From NCBI GenBank assembly GCA_948530865.1, contig CAOTKV010000011.1:1-59844 (forward strand): a stretch of 59,844 bases of DNA. Direction: 5' to 3'. Under the pieces are notes generated by a model, which made no database searches, had not been told where the DNA came from, and was given only the letters and a program-made list of their open reading frames with translations. The position numbers were made by a program, and so were the translations under genes. Of this stretch, positions 15,657 through 24,206 are shown piece by piece; position 1 is the stretch's first letter; the number at the start of each line of letters is the position of its first letter. The stretch is from an uncultured Clostridia bacterium. Its GTDB lineage: Bacteria > Bacillota > Clostridia > TANB77 > CAG-508.

Positions 15657-15686
15657 AAAAAAAGACGAACTTTTTAGTCCGCCTTT
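15657..15686 (-). terminator. Terminator, 30-base copy 2 of a repeated unit
   Basis: Identical to 12381-12410. Here the unit overlaps the end of the MazG-like gene: its GCG-GAC-TAA supplies the last two codons (Ala, Asp) and the stop. Confidence 0.8.
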
Positions 15687-16030
15687 TTCCAAACTCTTGA
15701 AATATTCTTCTTTTCCTTTTCTTTTAAACAATTAAATATATCAATATTTAATTTATTACATACACAAGATAATACATAAAACACATCTGAAATTTCTCCT
15801 TCTACTTTATCATAATTATATTTCTTGTCTACATCAATTGCCATATCTGTTGCTTCTTTTCTAATTGCTTTGGCAAGTTCTCCAATTTCTTCTGTTAGTA
15901 ATAACATTGTTTTTGTAATTTCTTGAGAATTAAAACCTCTAATTTCATTTACATTATTTATATATTCTTGAACTTCTCTTAATGAATTTTTTTCATTTAA
16001 CTTATTCCATAATTCTACTTGTTTTTCCAT
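15674..16030 (-). CDS. MazG-like nucleotide pyrophosphohydrolase
   Basis: A 118-residue all-alpha NTP-PPase. The metal-binding pattern E-E-x-x-E is seen in LLTEEIGELAKAIRKEA near 44, followed by EGEISDVFYVLSCVCNKL near 78 (E-x-x-D). Such enzymes hydrolyse NTPs or dNTPs to monophosphates and PPi, often house-cleaning abnormal nucleotides. The start is one base before the upstream kinase stop, suggesting coupling. Substrate cannot be deduced. Confidence 0.85.
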   Translation of the reverse strand: MEKQVELWNKLNEKNSLREVQEYINNVNEIRGFNSQEITKTMLLLTEEIGELAKAIRKEATDMAIDVDKKYNYDKVEGEISDVFYVLSCVCNKLNIDIFNCLKEKEKKNISRVWKKAD

Positions 16031-16031
16031 A

Positions 16032-16595
16032 CTATTCTCCTGTTATTCTTTCTCTTATTTGTTTCATTATTGACTCAAAATTTACTTTCGAAAAATCAGT
16101 AGTATCAATAATAATTTCATCATTCATTTTAAAATCTCTTAAAATTATAGATTGTTTCTCATATTCTTCAAAACTATCAAATTTTCCATTTGCAACTAAA
16201 CTTTGATGTCTTTCTTCTGAATATTCTCTTTGTTTAAATCTTTCATGAAGAACTTTCAAATCTCCAATAAATTTTATTGTTATACATTTATAATCATATT
16301 TACTTATAAATGTTTTTAAAATATCTTCAGATTCTTTTATAAAATTACTTTCTAATATAAAAGCTTGGTTAGCTTCCATTAATTGCTCTGCAATATTATA
16401 AAACACTGCATAACTACTTGCTCCTATTTTTCTTTTTTCTTCATAACTTAAATTCCTATTATTCATAGAATCAAATAATATCTCTTTAATCTTGTCTTTA
16501 CTAAAGAAAGGAATTTGAAGTTCTTTTGAAACTTTTTTTCCATATGTACTTTTGCCTGCTGCTAGATCTCCACAAATTACTATAAAATACTTCAT
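16032..16595 (-). CDS. Small P-loop kinase (AAA_33 type)
   Basis: A 187-residue P-loop protein with Walker A ICGDLAAGKSTYGKKV at the N-terminus, then FSKDKIKEILFD, a LESNF strand near 104 and basic HERFKQREYSEERH near 133 (lid). The layout fits small-metabolite or nucleoside kinases such as AAA_33/chloramphenicol-phosphotransferase-like proteins. I prefer the ATG at 16593-16595 with AGGAG five bases upstream to the GTG six bases earlier. It lies in a series of similar short kinase genes. Substrate unknown. Confidence 0.75.
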   Translation of the reverse strand: MKYFIVICGDLAAGKSTYGKKVSKELQIPFFSKDKIKEILFDSMNNRNLSYEEKRKIGASSYAVFYNIAEQLMEANQAFILESNFIKESEDILKTFISKYDYKCITIKFIGDLKVLHERFKQREYSEERHQSLVANGKFDSFEEYEKQSIILRDFKMNDEIIIDTTDFSKVNFESIMKQIRERITGE

Positions 16596-16597
16596 TT

Positions 16598-16876
16598 TCA
16601 CTCCTGCACTAAATTTTCATAAATATATGCTAGTTCATATAATTTCTCTGAATCTGTTTTTTCTTCAAAAAAGTATATATTTCTTAAATATGTTAATATA
16701 TCATAATTTTCTGGAAAATTCTTTATAGAACAATCTAATATCTGCATAAAATTATTAGTTTCCAAATCACTATCTAATTTATTTAATAAAATTTCTTTAA
16801 ATTTTTCTTCCATTTCTTTTAATGCTTTTTTTGAATCTTGCCTTTTAATCATCTCCAAAATGTTTTTATCTTCCAT
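16598..16876 (-). CDS. Unknown small helical protein
   Basis: A 92-residue Lys/Glu-rich protein predicted to be all helical (KKALKEMEEKFKEILLNKL). No domain recognised. The start used is the ATG at 16874-16876, overlapping the 3' end of the upstream gene. Two bases separate it from the P-loop kinase start. Its purpose is unknown. Confidence 0.55.
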   Translation of the reverse strand: MEDKNILEMIKRQDSKKALKEMEEKFKEILLNKLDSDLETNNFMQILDCSIKNFPENYDILTYLRNIYFFEEKTDSEKLYELAYIYENLVQE

Positions 16877-17913
16877 CTTCTTCTGTTTCCCCTCTATACA
16901 CAATATTATTCAGCCTATTTGCAGTAACACTTGAACTCGCTTCATATTCTAAAATTTCTCTATTTTCTTCATCTAATACAAAATGAATTCCTACTTTGCC
17001 ATTTTGAGCAAATTTTATTATTTGTTTAGATGTTTCTTCTTGTATTGGCTGTAATTTATTTTCCATTAAAAATTCATAAATTTTCTCTTTATTACAATGC
17101 ATAACTACTGGAGCAATACCATTAATTTCACGAATTACTAATCTAAGTGTTTCACTTCCATTAATAGCAACTTCTTTTCTTTCTGTTATACTTGTTACTT
17201 TCACAGGTGAATTCTCTTCTCTAGAAGTATTTAAAATTATAGATTTTAACATTTGCTGTTTTAATGTCCAAAATTCATTTCTAAGATTTAATCCTAGAAA
17301 TAGATTATTTAATTCTTCAGGTGTTCTAATATCCTCTAAAAATGTAGCTTCTTTTCTTAATATTTGTTCTAACAATTCAACTTCTTTTGTATTATCACCT
17401 TTTTCTAAAGCATCCCTTGCAACTAATGGATCATACTTATATTTAGAATTCATAAAATATTTCAAATATAAACCATTCATTTTATGCTTTTTCTCTTTTC
17501 CAATTACTTCTTTTTCAATATGATGAGCAATTCTATTTGACCAGTAACATAATTTTAAAGAAACACTTTCAGTAGAACTGTTTTCTGCATTTTTTAATTC
17601 TTTTACTAATATTTCTTCTATAAAATCATTATCAACTTCTCTATCAAACCACTCAGTAGATATATTATTCCTAGTCATTCTTGTAACTTCATCTAGATAA
17701 CTAGATTTTGCTACAATATTAAGTAATGTATGTAAGCATTCTGTCATTTGATTTTTAGTTGGTTTATTAGAAAATGAATTTATATTAAATTTTTTTAAAA
17801 TATCTATATCATCCTTTGATATTTTTCTTATTATTTGATTGTCATTTTTTCTATTTTCTTCTTTTTTCTTCAGCTCTTTTTTGCTTTAGTTTATCTTTAT
17901 TACTCTTTTTCAA
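16866..17913 (-). pseudogene. Unknown protein, apparently frameshifted near its start
   Basis: The open frame 17747-16866 gives 293 residues, but its ATG has no ribosome site and the frame stays open upstream with protein-like sequence (DDIDILKKFNINSFSNKP) and no start. A second frame begins with TTG at 17911-17913 after a good AGAGGAAA site, encodes a basic stretch (KKSNKDKLKQKRAEEKRRK) and stops at 17851. Deleting one A in the A6 run near 17860 joins the two into about 348 residues. The body is not recognised (EVIGKEKKHKMNGLYLKYF region, late NGKVGIHFVLDEENREILEY). It may be a sequence error, a mutation or slippage in an A tract. Confidence 0.6.
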
Positions 17914-17930
17914 AATTTATTTCCTCTTTC

Positions 17931-19325
17931 TTATTTTTTCAAAATAAATTCCCATAATGCTTTTTTTCTATCAAGTCTAACTGTTATATTTTCATTTAAA
18001 ACAATTACATTCCAATCCTTTGTTAAAATATCAAACTGCTCTTTATTAAATAATCTATAATACCTATCATAATCATAATAAAAGTTATCTTCTATTTTTT
18101 TAGTAGTTTCTTTTACATATGTTTCATTTTTATCTGAATTAACTCTTCCTATAAACAAACCATTTGGTTTTAATACTCTATATATTTCATTAAATATGCT
18201 TATTGTATTTTTCATATCAAAATAATGAATAGATAAATTTGCATCAATTAATCCTATAGAATTATCTTCAAATGGCAATTTTTCTTTAACATCAAGCTGC
18301 ATTGTTTTACTATTTGGAATTAATTCTTTTAATTTTTCTAGTGCAATGCTTGAAATATCACAAGATAACACATCAAACCCTTTATCTAATAACCACTTAG
18401 TATCTTGACCTAATCCACATCCTAAATCAATTGCTTTTTTATCTTCAACTTTTTCAATTTCACTAATATATTTTTCCATCCAATTGTCTTTTAAAAAGTC
18501 TGTTTTGTTATCTTGTATATTTTTTTCCCAATATCCTTTATCCCAATATTCTTTACTATTTTCTAGTTTCTTTTTATTTCTTCTATAAATTGCAGTTGTT
18601 AATTCTAATATATAATTTTCTATACTTATACTATTATTCTTTTTAGCAAGTTCTATCTCTTTATTTATATCATAAGGAACTCTTACAAATTGTATTGATA
18701 ATGAAGATTTTCCTGTCTTTTGTCCAAATTCCCCTTCTAAAATTGTATAATATGCTTGAAGAGTTTCACTCATATCTTCTATAGTTTCATCATGATGTAA
18801 AAATTCTATAACATTTCCCACACTGCCAACATTTACAAGTGTTTTATTATAAAATTTTTGCATATATTGTATATGAATATCTCCATACAATACTATATCT
18901 GGAATTACATTATTCTCATCTTCAAATAATTTCATTTTATTTTCTACTGTATCAAAATCTGTCACTCTATAATGTAAATCATTTTTTGAAGCATGAAACA
19001 TTCTAATTAAACTTCCACTCATATAAAAATCATAATACATTGGAAGATTATCTAAAAATTTTATTCTTTCTTTTCCTAATTTTTCTCTATGCCAATTGTA
19101 ATGTTTTCCTTCATCATTTACAGTAGAATCATCTGTATTTCCTTTAACAATAACTTCGCATTTTTCTTTTGCTAAATCTAATACTTCACAAGGAGATGAG
19201 CCTTTTAAAGTTAAATCTCCTAAACAAAATATTCTTTTTATTTTTCTTTTTTCTATATCTTCTAATACAGTTTTAAATGCTGTTATATTTGAGTGTATAT
19301 CTGATATAATTGCAATTTTTTCCAT
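17931..19325 (-). CDS. Metallophosphoesterase fused to a class I SAM methyltransferase
   Basis: A 464-residue two-domain protein. Residues 1-210 are a YfcE-like calcineurin phosphoesterase: ISDIHSN, CLGDLTLKG, KGNTDDS, FHASKND and LYGDIHIQ (Asp replaces the usual His in the GHTH position) and NVGSVGN. Residues 260-464 are a methyltransferase with motif I AIDLGCGLGQDTKWLLDKG and SCDISSIALEKLKEL, then a Tellurite/Methyltransf_11-like core. I know of no standard protein of this build; the halves could act in sequence on a phosphorylated small molecule. Follows the RibD-like gene by 10 bases. Confidence 0.85.
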   Translation of the reverse strand: MEKIAIISDIHSNITAFKTVLEDIEKRKIKRIFCLGDLTLKGSSPCEVLDLAKEKCEVIVKGNTDDSTVNDEGKHYNWHREKLGKERIKFLDNLPMYYDFYMSGSLIRMFHASKNDLHYRVTDFDTVENKMKLFEDENNVIPDIVLYGDIHIQYMQKFYNKTLVNVGSVGNVIEFLHHDETIEDMSETLQAYYTILEGEFGQKTGKSSLSIQFVRVPYDINKEIELAKKNNSISIENYILELTTAIYRRNKKKLENSKEYWDKGYWEKNIQDNKTDFLKDNWMEKYISEIEKVEDKKAIDLGCGLGQDTKWLLDKGFDVLSCDISSIALEKLKELIPNSKTMQLDVKEKLPFEDNSIGLIDANLSIHYFDMKNTISIFNEIYRVLKPNGLFIGRVNSDKNETYVKETTKKIEDNFYYDYDRYYRLFNKEQFDILTKDWNVIVLNENITVRLDRKKALWEFILKK

Positions 19326-19335
19326 ATTTCCTCCA

Positions 19336-20034
19336 CTAATTATTTAAAACTTTATACTTTAATTGAATATATGAATTTTTTAAAACATTACACTCCAATA
19401 ATTCTAATGCTTTTAACTTATTTAACTCTTCAACTTTAGATATTGATTTTCCATCTATTAATGTATTTGTATTTGAACCTCCAACTAAAACTGGTGCTAT
19501 TACAATATTTACATAATCTATTAGATTGTTTCTTAAAAATTCACAATTCATCGTTCCTCCTGATTGAATTGTTATTTTTTCTACATCATATTTTTCTTTT
19601 AAATCTTTCATTAATAATTTTAAATCTATTTTATCATAATATAATATTTTTAAATTATCAAATTTATCTAACAAATTATATGCTGGATGATTTTTATTAT
19701 CTGTTATTAAAAATAGCATTTCAGTCCAATCACATAAATATTCTACCCCTTTTTCAGTTAAATTAGGTTTTCTATCTATAATTATAAATCTACAATCAAT
19801 TTTTGTTGGTTTTTCTTTTTTTTCATTTACACCTATTTTTGCCATTGTTCTTCCTGTATTTAATGAATACCAATCTGTTGTTTTTTCTATTTCATAATAT
19901 TGTGATAATCCCTCTTTTACGCCATCTATTGTGCACCAATCTCTGTCTACATCTAATTCATCACTATCACCACTATTAATTTTTCCATCTAATGACATTA
20001 ACATAAATAAAGTATTTATTGGTCTATTTTCCAT
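19336..20034 (-). CDS. RibD C-terminal-domain (DHFR-fold) reductase
   Basis: A 232-residue reductase. TLFMLMSLDGKINSGDS at the N-terminus, ADWYSLNTGRTMAKIG-like region near 55, KITIQSGGTMNCEFLRNNL near 153 and VNIVIAPVLVGGSNTNTL near 175 match the RibD reductase domain (5-amino-6-ribosylaminouracil reductase) and related archaeal 2,5-diamino-6-ribosylamino-pyrimidinone reductases. These use NAD(P)H to turn a ribosylamino to a ribitylamino pyrimidine. No deaminase domain and no other rib gene is adjacent, so it may reduce another lactol or pterin-like substrate. Ribosome site GAGG. It is interesting with the distant GCHII-like protein (3749-4882). Confidence 0.82.
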   Translation of the reverse strand: MENRPINTLFMLMSLDGKINSGDSDELDVDRDWCTIDGVKEGLSQYYEIEKTTDWYSLNTGRTMAKIGVNEKKEKPTKIDCRFIIIDRKPNLTEKGVEYLCDWTEMLFLITDNKNHPAYNLLDKFDNLKILYYDKIDLKLLMKDLKEKYDVEKITIQSGGTMNCEFLRNNLIDYVNIVIAPVLVGGSNTNTLIDGKSISKVEELNKLKALELLECNVLKNSYIQLKYKVLNN

Positions 20035-20035
20035 A

Positions 20036-20389
20036 TTATACCTCTTTTTCTGATTTATAAATAATTATATTTTGTTTTATAATTTTATTTGACACTTTGT
20101 TACCTATTTGATTTCCCCATATATTTGAAAAAATATTTTGAGCTTGAATCTTATTATCAAAATTAAATTCTGTTTCAAATTTACTATAACAGTCAAAACC
20201 ATTATCTTCTAAAGAATCATTTTTTAATGGAATTTTTTCTGCACTACAACATATAAATTCAACATTATTTCCTTTTACTTTTTTCTTTGCAATATTCAAT
20301 TGTTGATTAGATAAATCTAAACCATAATATTTAATAGTGTCTTTATAGAATTTTTCCATATAATTTTTAGATTTTTCAGATAAATTCAA
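20036..20389 (-). pseudogene. Class I methyltransferase remnant
   Basis: A 117-residue frame starting with TTG. It keeps YYGLDLSNQQLNIAKKKV (motif post-I) and FICCSAEKIPLKNDS (motif II region) but lacks motif I before it and the entire central part: the text jumps to a C-terminal end, FSNIWGNQIGNKV and QNIIIYK. The N-terminus MEKFYKDTI runs straight into the second strand. Two internal deletions in a gene of about 240 codons explain it. Catalytic activity is unlikely. It remains in frame and coupled to neighbours, so it may still be translated. Confidence 0.65.
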
Positions 20390-20390
20390 T

Positions 20391-21401
20391 TTAGTTATTT
20401 TTCACCTCTATTGTCTCAGGAAATATCATATCTACCATATATTTTGCAATATTTCTAGGTTTACCATGACTTGGTCTCATATGCATATGAATTCCTGGTA
20501 CTGTATTTACTTCTACAATATTATACATATCTGGTGTTTGATTTTGTTTAATATCTTTGCTCATATAATCAATTCCTACATAAGATAAACCAGAAAAGGT
20601 ATCTAATATTTTTATACAATTTTCTATAACAGAAGGATGTATTTGTTCTGTATAATCTATACAAAGTCCTCCTTTTGCAACATTTGAATTATGTCTTAAA
20701 TATACTTTTTCATTTTCTTTTGGTACATCACTCAGAGAAATCTTGTTTTTATTCATATAAACTTCTGTTATTTCATCAATAGCAATTGGACATAAAGAAT
20801 TAGTTCTAGCTTTTCTTTTTTCATTTTCTAATTCTATTAGTTCTAATATTGTATGGTTTGAATCTCCAATCACATGTGCTGGATCTCTATGTAATACTGC
20901 ATAATCACCATTTTTAGTTAAAAATACTCTATATTCTTTTCCTTCAAATTGTTTTTCAATTATAAATGGCTTGCCTATATCTTTTACAAAAACCTCTTTT
21001 ACAATATTTTTTAGTTCTTCTTCATTTTCTATATCCATATAAATATGATCTCCATGAGAGCCAAATACTGGTTTTATAACAACTGGAAATCCAATTTTTC
21101 TTGCATAAAAAATAGATAATTGCGCTTCATTTGGATAAAACATTTCTCCAGTTGGCACACTTATTCCGCTTCTTTGAAGAATTTTCTTAGTTATATATTT
21201 ATCACCACATATAATAGAAACAGAGTATGGTGTAATAGAAGAATCTCTATCTAAAATCCATTCTATATGTTTACCATACTCTGCTTTTATAAGTTCCATT
21301 TCATTGTAGATAACTTCAACATCAATTCCTCTTGATTGCATTTCTATTATAAATAATCTTTGATTAGTATGTAGTTTTGCTAATTCATCATTATTTAACA
21401 T
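20391..21401 (-). CDS. ATP-grasp ligase, cyanophycin synthetase/GshF-like
   Basis: A 336-residue ATP-grasp protein. KKILQRSGISVPTGEMF near 90, FPVVIKPVFGSHGDHIYMDI near 125, FIIEKQFEGKEYRVFLT near 162, then AVLHRDPAHVIGDSNHTILELIELEN resembles cyanophycin synthetase and the GshF ligase domain; GIDYM and VEVNTVPGIHMHMRPS near 300 hold the metal ligands (E, N). Such enzymes form amide bonds from a carboxylate, ATP and an amine. It overlaps the upstream coiled-coil gene by one base. In its operon (radical SAMs, aminocarboxypropyl-transferase-like) it could join an amino acid to the modified product. Confidence 0.85.
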   Translation of the reverse strand: MLNNDELAKLHTNQRLFIIEMQSRGIDVEVIYNEMELIKAEYGKHIEWILDRDSSITPYSVSIICGDKYITKKILQRSGISVPTGEMFYPNEAQLSIFYARKIGFPVVIKPVFGSHGDHIYMDIENEEELKNIVKEVFVKDIGKPFIIEKQFEGKEYRVFLTKNGDYAVLHRDPAHVIGDSNHTILELIELENEKRKARTNSLCPIAIDEITEVYMNKNKISLSDVPKENEKVYLRHNSNVAKGGLCIDYTEQIHPSVIENCIKILDTFSGLSYVGIDYMSKDIKQNQTPDMYNIVEVNTVPGIHMHMRPSHGKPRNIAKYMVDMIFPETIEVKNN

Positions 21402-21781
21402 TATTCTCTTTCTCCTGAATTTCTTAACAAATCTCTTTTTAAATCTGATTTTAATTTTGCTTTTAATTCAGAAGCAACGTCTCTTACAATTTCACTTTTA
21501 TCTTGTTCAACTTCTTTTTTTACAGCTTCTTTAATTTCTGTATAAAATTCCATATATAACTCGTTTACTATTTGCGTTCTCATTTTTCCAATATCAAGTC
21601 CACTTTTCTCTTCTTTTGTTTTTTCTCTTGAAATTAAAGCTGGATTAATAATGTTATTATTTTCTTCTGGTTCCTTTTCGTATACATCTTCCACAATTTG
21701 AACTGGTTTTACTATTTCTCTATAAACTCTTCTTGTAGGCTCTTCGTATCTTGATTCTCCATCATATCTTGATTCTGACAT
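21401..21781 (-). CDS. Unknown small coiled-coil protein
   Basis: A 126-residue, highly charged protein. The first 60 residues are low complexity and probably disordered (repeated ESRYDG/ESRYEE at the start); residues 68-120 form a long amphipathic helix (EIKEAVKKEVEQDKSEIV) likely to be coiled-coil. No domain known. It overlaps the ATP-grasp gene by one base and follows the DUF3419-like gene by 19 bases. A scaffold or substrate-carrier role is possible but unsupported. Confidence 0.6.
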   Translation of the reverse strand: MSESRYDGESRYEEPTRRVYREIVKPVQIVEDVYEKEPEENNNIINPALISREKTKEEKSGLDIGKMRTQIVNELYMEFYTEIKEAVKKEVEQDKSEIVRDVASELKAKLKSDLKRDLLRNSGERE

Positions 21782-21800
21782 AATAAACCTCCTAAAACAC

Positions 21801-22721
21801 TTAAATTATAATTATACTATCTGTGCAATTTTTAATTACACTTTTGAACTTTTCTTCTGTAAAGTTGATATTCAGTTTTTTAAATATTTTTTTCCTAAGT
21901 ACTGGATTATCAATTTCACTCCTATAATGTTCTTGTTTAATGTTATATAAATATGCACAAACAATTTGATTATTTGGAGATTTAAAATTATATATAATTT
22001 CTTTAATATATTCTTCTAAATAATTCTCATTCTTATATATCTCTTTAATATAGTCACTAATATTTGACATAAGAATTATATCATAGCTTTCATGGTTTGG
22101 CAACTTATTTAAAGCTATATCACTATAACTAGAATTTACTAAAACAATTTCTTTATCTTTAATCTGTTCTTTTGCCTTATTAAATTCTAATTCATTTTTC
22201 AAATATAAATTAGACTCTATTTTTAATGAATTATTATCATATTTATTATTAAAAATATATGAATTTCTAAGTTTATAACCATCATTATTAAATTCACTAT
22301 ATAAATCATCTAAAATTTTTCTTGAATTTTCAGTTAATTTCTCTCTAAGTTCTATATATTGTTTATAATTTAAAGCATTTAGATTTTTACTTATATTATT
22401 TATATCATTTATTAAGAAAAATTCTAAAAATTGTTTATAGCTAAGTTCCTGAATAGCTATTAATTTTAATTCTGTAAAAACAAGTGCTAAATAATTTATA
22501 TCAAAGCCTGTAACACTTATAGCTCCTTTATAAAACGCATTTATTATATGATCTCCTGAGGCTGATACAGTTAAAATATTCTTATTTTTAAAATCTAAAT
22601 AATTAAAATATCCACTAATATTTTCAGTTGTAAATGAATAAATTTTAGATATACTTGCAAATTTTTCTGAATTAAATTCTATTAAATTAACTTGCTTTGG
22701 GTTTGCATATTTTATATTCAT
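21801..22721 (-). CDS. DUF3419/BtaA-like SAM 3-amino-3-carboxypropyl transferase-like protein
   Basis: A 306-residue protein. NILTVSASGDHIINAFYKG near 50 and VTGFDINYLALVFTELKLIAI near 75, followed by LSYKQFLEFF, follow the BtaA/DUF3419 pattern (L-T-I-x-S-G-G-D-N, D-L-N-x-x-Q-x-x-L-x-E-L-K). BtaA moves the aminocarboxypropyl group of SAM to diacylglycerol in betaine lipid synthesis. The central part is divergent, so the acceptor could differ. It overlaps the radical SAM gene by one base. Confidence in the family is moderate; lipid function is not implied here. Confidence 0.65.
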   Translation of the reverse strand: MNIKYANPKQVNLIEFNSEKFASISKIYSFTTENISGYFNYLDFKNKNILTVSASGDHIINAFYKGAISVTGFDINYLALVFTELKLIAIQELSYKQFLEFFLINDINNISKNLNALNYKQYIELREKLTENSRKILDDLYSEFNNDGYKLRNSYIFNNKYDNNSLKIESNLYLKNELEFNKAKEQIKDKEIVLVNSSYSDIALNKLPNHESYDIILMSNISDYIKEIYKNENYLEEYIKEIIYNFKSPNNQIVCAYLYNIKQEHYRSEIDNPVLRKKIFKKLNINFTEEKFKSVIKNCTDSIIII

Positions 22722-23653
22722 TAATCTCTCCTACTTACTGGACAACCTTTTATTTCATTTTCTCTTATATATTTTAAATAACTTTGTATCTGTTTCGAAT
22801 TTATAATTTCATTAAATTTACTATTTTTTAATGTTAATTCAGATTTATATTTTGATGATACCCATGTACATGGTGAGATTTCTCCTAAATTATTAATATA
22901 TATAAACTTATTTACTGCTGGACATATTCCTTCTGATTGACTAGTATTATTTTCTGAAAAACTGTATTTTACATTAATTTTATTTTCATATTTTTTAGAT
23001 AAAATTTCAATTTCATTTTTTACATCTTTAATTTCTCTTTTAGAAATAATATTATCATCTCCATTTAATCTACCATCTGCTTCCATAAATGAAAATATAA
23101 TTTCATTAACACCTAACTTAATCGCAAGTTTTATAATATCTTCTAAATTATTTTCATTTTCCTTATATATTACTGTTCCAATTCTTGTATAAATATTATT
23201 TTCTGTTAAATTCTTTATACCTCTTAATGTTGGTTCAAATGTATTTTTCCCTCTTACATATTCATGTGACTCTTTATCGTATCCGTCTAGGCTAACATGT
23301 ACCATTGGAAAATTAATTTCTTTAAGAATTTTTGCAATTTCATTTGTAACTAAAGATGCATTAGTAGAAATATCCATATCAAATCCAAGTTCTGACGAAT
23401 ATTTTAATATTTCTATCATATCTTTTCTTAAAAATGGCTCACCACCTGTAAACTTTATATATGAAAAATTATTTTGCTTTAAATCTTGAATTACTTCTTT
23501 TACTTCATTTGTTGTTAATTCATTTTCATATTTCTTATTTTCACAACTAAATATGCAATAAGAACAATGATAATTGCAAGTATTAGTTATTTCCCATAAA
23601 ACTCTACCACCATTTTCTGGTATTCTAAATAAACAAAATGGATATTTATTCAT
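22721..23653 (-). CDS. Radical SAM protein, MoaA/PqqE-like with a C-terminal Cys-rich end
   Basis: A 310-residue enzyme. CNYHCSYCIF near residue 27 is the cluster motif and IKFTGGEPFLRKDM near 68 the SAM site; MVHVSLDGYDKESHEYVRG is typical of the PqqE/MoaA branch. The C-terminal part has a reduced SPASM-like set of cysteines (GICPAV, SPCTWVS, KGCPVS), enough for one auxiliary cluster. Such proteins modify peptides or small molecules. It overlaps the CoaE-like gene by eight bases and the DUF3419-like gene by one. Substrate unknown. Confidence 0.88.
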   Translation of the reverse strand: MNKYPFCLFRIPENGGRVLWEITNTCNYHCSYCIFSCENKKYENELTTNEVKEVIQDLKQNNFSYIKFTGGEPFLRKDMIEILKYSSELGFDMDISTNASLVTNEIAKILKEINFPMVHVSLDGYDKESHEYVRGKNTFEPTLRGIKNLTENNIYTRIGTVIYKENENNLEDIIKLAIKLGVNEIIFSFMEADGRLNGDDNIISKREIKDVKNEIEILSKKYENKINVKYSFSENNTSQSEGICPAVNKFIYINNLGEISPCTWVSSKYKSELTLKNSKFNEIINSKQIQSYLKYIRENEIKGCPVSRRD

Positions 23654-24206
23654 AGTTTAATACCTCTTTTTCAAATATTTTTCTATATATATTTATTTCT
23701 GGATTTTCGCTTGTATTTATAATGCAAAATTCTTTATTTAGTTTTTTTATCTTTTCAATTTTTTCTGAATTTCTTAATTGTAAATTTATTCTTTTTATAA
23801 CATTTTCTTTTCCTAAATCTCCATTTTCTAATCTTGAAATTTGAACATCTTGCTCACAATCAACCATTACAATTTTATCAACCAAATCATAAAAATTATC
23901 TTCTATAAGTAATGCCCATTCTATAAATATTAGTTCATTATTAGTATTTATTTGATTTACTAAATATTTTTTTATTTTAGGATTTATAAAATCTTTATAA
24001 ATTCTCATTGCATCTTCATTTTCATAAATTTTTTTGTTTAATTCATTTCTATCAATTTTTTCTTGGTTTAAAATATTCCTTCTCACATCATCTACATCAA
24101 TAAAAATTGCTTTTATTTTTTTTTCTTTACATATTTGCTTAAATATACTTACTGCATAGCTTTTTCCACTTCCAATAGAGCTTGTTATTCCAATTACCTT
24201 TTTCAT
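23646..24206 (-). CDS. Dephospho-CoA kinase-like P-loop protein
   Basis: A 186-residue P-loop kinase. GITSSIGSGKSYAVSIF at the N-terminus (Walker A), FIDVDDVRRNIL near 36, FIEWALLIEDNFYDLVDKIVMVDC near 95 and IKRINLQLRNSEK near 138 follow CoaE order (G-L-T-G-G-I-G-S-G-K-S, D-A-D-x-x-x-R, P-L-L-x-E, x-R-x-x-x-Q). It departs from true CoaE in several conserved places (for example DVDDVRR), so it probably phosphorylates a different alcohol. Located between two radical SAM genes in a coupled operon. Confidence 0.75.
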   Translation of the reverse strand: MKKVIGITSSIGSGKSYAVSIFKQICKEKKIKAIFIDVDDVRRNILNQEKIDRNELNKKIYENEDAMRIYKDFINPKIKKYLVNQINTNNELIFIEWALLIEDNFYDLVDKIVMVDCEQDVQISRLENGDLGKENVIKRINLQLRNSEKIEKIKKLNKEFCIINTSENPEINIYRKIFEKEVLNYE

